This document shows, piece after piece, positions 62,670-64,000 of a stretch of 64,000 nt of DNA. The stretch is taken from positions 7,692 to 71,691 of the forward strand of contig CAMYPG010000005.1 in the NCBI GenBank assembly GCA_947289115.1, in the 5' to 3' direction. The stretch is from an uncultured Gardnerella sp. (GTDB lineage Bacteria; Actinomycetota; Actinomycetes; Actinomycetales; Bifidobacteriaceae). A program made the position numbers and the translations under genes. Positions within the stretch are counted from its first letter, which is position 1, and each line of letters starts with the position of its first letter. A model generated the notes under the pieces. That model made no database searches. It worked only from the letters and a program-made list of their open reading frames with translations, and had not been told where the DNA came from.

Positions 62670-62966
62670 ATGGTCGCAGTCCATAACCCAGCACATGACA
62701 TCATTTTAAAGCCAGTTGTTTCTGAAAAAAGCTATGCAGCTTCCGATCGTGGTCAGTACACCTTCGTGGTAGCTCCAAATGCTAACAAGGTTCAGATCAA
62801 GCAGGCTATCGAAGAAATCTTCAAAGTCAAGGTAACGAATGTTAACACCTTGAATCGCGCTGGCAAGCTTAAGCGCTCTCGCACCGGCTTCGGTCGTCGT
62901 GTGAATCAGAAGCGTGCTATTGTCACCGTGGCACAGGGCCAGACAATCGATATCTTTGGTAACTGA
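62670..62966 (+). CDS. rplW: 50S ribosomal protein L23
   Basis: 98 residues. [20 protein letters not shown] and [20 protein letters not shown] are typical, as is [20 protein letters not shown] at the end. L23 lines the tunnel exit and docks trigger factor and SRP. Coupled closely to rplD, whose stop lies 5 bases upstream. Confidence 0.97.
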   Translation: MVAVHNPAHDIILKPVVSEKSYAASDRGQYTFVVAPNANKVQIKQAIEEIFKVKVTNVNTLNRAGKLKRSRTGFGRRVNQKRAIVTVAQGQTIDIFGN

Positions 62967-63000
62967 AGGCTAGCCGAGAAAAGTAAAGGAATACTACATT

Positions 63001-63831
63001 ATGGCTATCCGCGTTTATAAGCCTACGACTGCAGGACGTCGTAACGCATCCGTTTCGGACTTCTCCGAGATTACGCGTTCCACTCCTGAAAAGTCGTTGG
63101 TACGCAAACTCAGCAAAACTGGCGGTCGTAACTCTTACGGTCGCATGACTTCCCGCCATCGCGGCGGCGGACATAAGCGTCAGTATCGTCTCATCGATTT
63201 TAAGCGTTGGGACAAGGATGGCGTGCCAGCAAAGGTTGCTCATATTGAGTATGACCCTAATCGTTCCGCTCGCATCGCATTGTTGCATTATGCAGATGGT
63301 GAGAAGCGCTACATTATCGCTCCTGAAGGCATTTCCCAGGGAGATGTTATTGAGACTGGCGCCCAGGCTGATATTAAGCCAGGCAACAACTTGCCTCTTA
63401 AGAACATCCCAACTGGTACCGTGGTGCACGCAATCGAGCTTCGTCCACTTGGTGGCGCAAAGATTGCACGCTCCGCAGGTGCTGCCGTTCAGCTCGTAGC
63501 TAAGGATGGCGCTTACGCTCAGTTGCGTATGCCATCCGGCGAAATTCGTAACGTGGACGCTCGTTGCCGCGCTACAATCGGCGAGGTTGGCAACTCTGAC
63601 CACGCTAATATCGAGCTTGGTAAGGCAGGTCGTGCTCGTTGGCTTGGTCGCAGGCCAATCACCCGAGGCGAATCTATGAACCCTGTTGATCACCCTCATG
63701 GTGGTCGTACCCGTGGTGGTAAACCACCTGTTTCTCCATGGGGCAAGGGCGAGGTTCGTACCCGCCGTCCGAAGAAGGCTTCGAACAAGATGATTGTTCG
63801 TCGTCGTCCGAATGGTAAGAACCGCAAGTAA
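63001..63831 (+). CDS. rplB: 50S ribosomal protein L2
   Basis: 276 residues. The signatures [20 protein letters not shown] near residue 57 and [20 protein letters not shown] near 225 include the conserved histidine important for the peptidyl transferase centre. The C-terminus [14 protein letters not shown] is normal. AAAGGAATACTACATT precedes the ATG. Confidence 0.97.
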   Translation: MAIRVYKPTTAGRRNASVSDFSEITRSTPEKSLVRKLSKTGGRNSYGRMTSRHRGGGHKRQYRLIDFKRWDKDGVPAKVAHIEYDPNRSARIALLHYADGEKRYIIAPEGISQGDVIETGAQADIKPGNNLPLKNIPTGTVVHAIELRPLGGAKIARSAGAAVQLVAKDGAYAQLRMPSGEIRNVDARCRATIGEVGNSDHANIELGKAGRARWLGRRPITRGESMNPVDHPHGGRTRGGKPPVSPWGKGEVRTRRPKKASNKMIVRRRPNGKNRK

Positions 63832-63846
63832 GGGAGTGTCGAACAG

Positions 63847-64000
63847 ATGACTCGTAGCATCAAGAAGGGCCCTTTCGTCGACGCCCACTTACAGAAGAAA
63901 GTCGACGAACAAAACGACAAGGGCACGCATAACGTCATCAAGACGTGGTCGCGTCGTTCGATGATCACTCCTGATTTCATTGGACACACCTTTGCCGTAC
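63847..64000 (+). CDS. rpsS: 30S ribosomal protein S19, N-terminal part (partial)
   Basis: The last gene visible. ATG 63847 (after GGGAGTG) opens [20 protein letters not shown], then [20 protein letters not shown], the family's start and RNA-binding segment. The window ends at about codon 51 of an expected 92. It continues the S10 operon order rplB-rpsS. Confidence 0.95.
   Translation, partial: MTRSIKKGPFVDAHLQKKVDEQNDKGTHNVIKTWSRRSMITPDFIGHTFAV

Noticed and set aside
62923..63888. A 321-residue open frame antisense to rplB
   Set aside because: Shadow of a highly biased ribosomal gene; the product has no recognisable features.

Overview
The window looks like a chromosome segment of a member of the Bifidobacteriaceae, most likely Gardnerella. 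This is an inference from an AT-rich actinobacterial gene set: the zwf-opcA-pgl-gnd cluster, a GlnR-type orphan regulator, a bifunctional AdhE, an FmdB-type zinc ribbon, long acidic serine-rich tails, and actinobacterial S10 and rplM-rpsI operons. No rRNA gene and no CRISPR array were seen.

Layout. 1-3.9 kb: oxidative pentose phosphate genes (gnd end, pgl, opcA, zwf). 3.9-9.8 kb: an acyltransferase/SGNH membrane enzyme, pyrophosphatase, an unknown membrane protein, GlnR and endonuclease III. 10-18.2 kb: a family 5 substrate-binding protein, valS, argS and brnQ, each closed by a clear hairpin terminator. 18.4-21.4 kb: an AT-rich accessory patch with a broken Bro-N gene, a small HTH gene overlapping a C5 cytosine methyltransferase, a convergent probable restriction endonuclease, and two decayed HTH remnants. 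21.4-26.2 kb: tautomerase, GtrA, a histidine phosphatase, an unknown protein, gltX, and tRNA-Glu and tRNA-Gln.

26.4-32 kb holds the most unusual locus. An FHA-domain protein is followed 18 bases later by a 1273-residue protein shaped like a superfamily 1 helicase with a C-terminal nuclease fold, but the expected ATPase and nuclease residues are replaced. A small basic protein follows. 32-42.9 kb: a SAF-domain protein, FmdB (too short for usual ORF calling), a membrane protein, groES behind a CIRCE operator, hisC, three tRNAs, rpmG, murB, an APC permease, ferredoxin, DNA polymerase IV, an EamA exporter and tRNA-Ser.

42.9-48.6 kb is an obvious import. A G+C-rich sugar-use block (broken LacI-type regulator, GH13 alpha-glucosidase, MFS transporter, truncated ORF) sits directly downstream of tRNA-Ser. 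On the right it is bounded by a complete IS1249-like element, and on the left by a 17-base copy of that element's outer terminal repeat. 48.8-56.3 kb: a 1091-residue repeat-rich surface protein without a visible LPXTG motif, a long inverted repeat, a CsoR-like regulator lacking metal-binding cysteines, a YigZ protein, a repeat protein and malQ. 56.6-64 kb: rplM-rpsI, adhE with a Rex-type operator, and the start of the S10 operon (rpsJ, rplC, rplD, rplW, rplB, rpsS).

Together the genes show a fermentative, carbohydrate-using actinobacterium. The pentose phosphate genes supply NADPH and pentoses, malQ and the imported glucosidase/transporter handle alpha-glucans, and AdhE recycles NADH under probable redox control. 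Several genes have short tandem duplications running through their stop codons, and a CGACACGCC-type motif recurs in front of tRNA and ribosomal genes.
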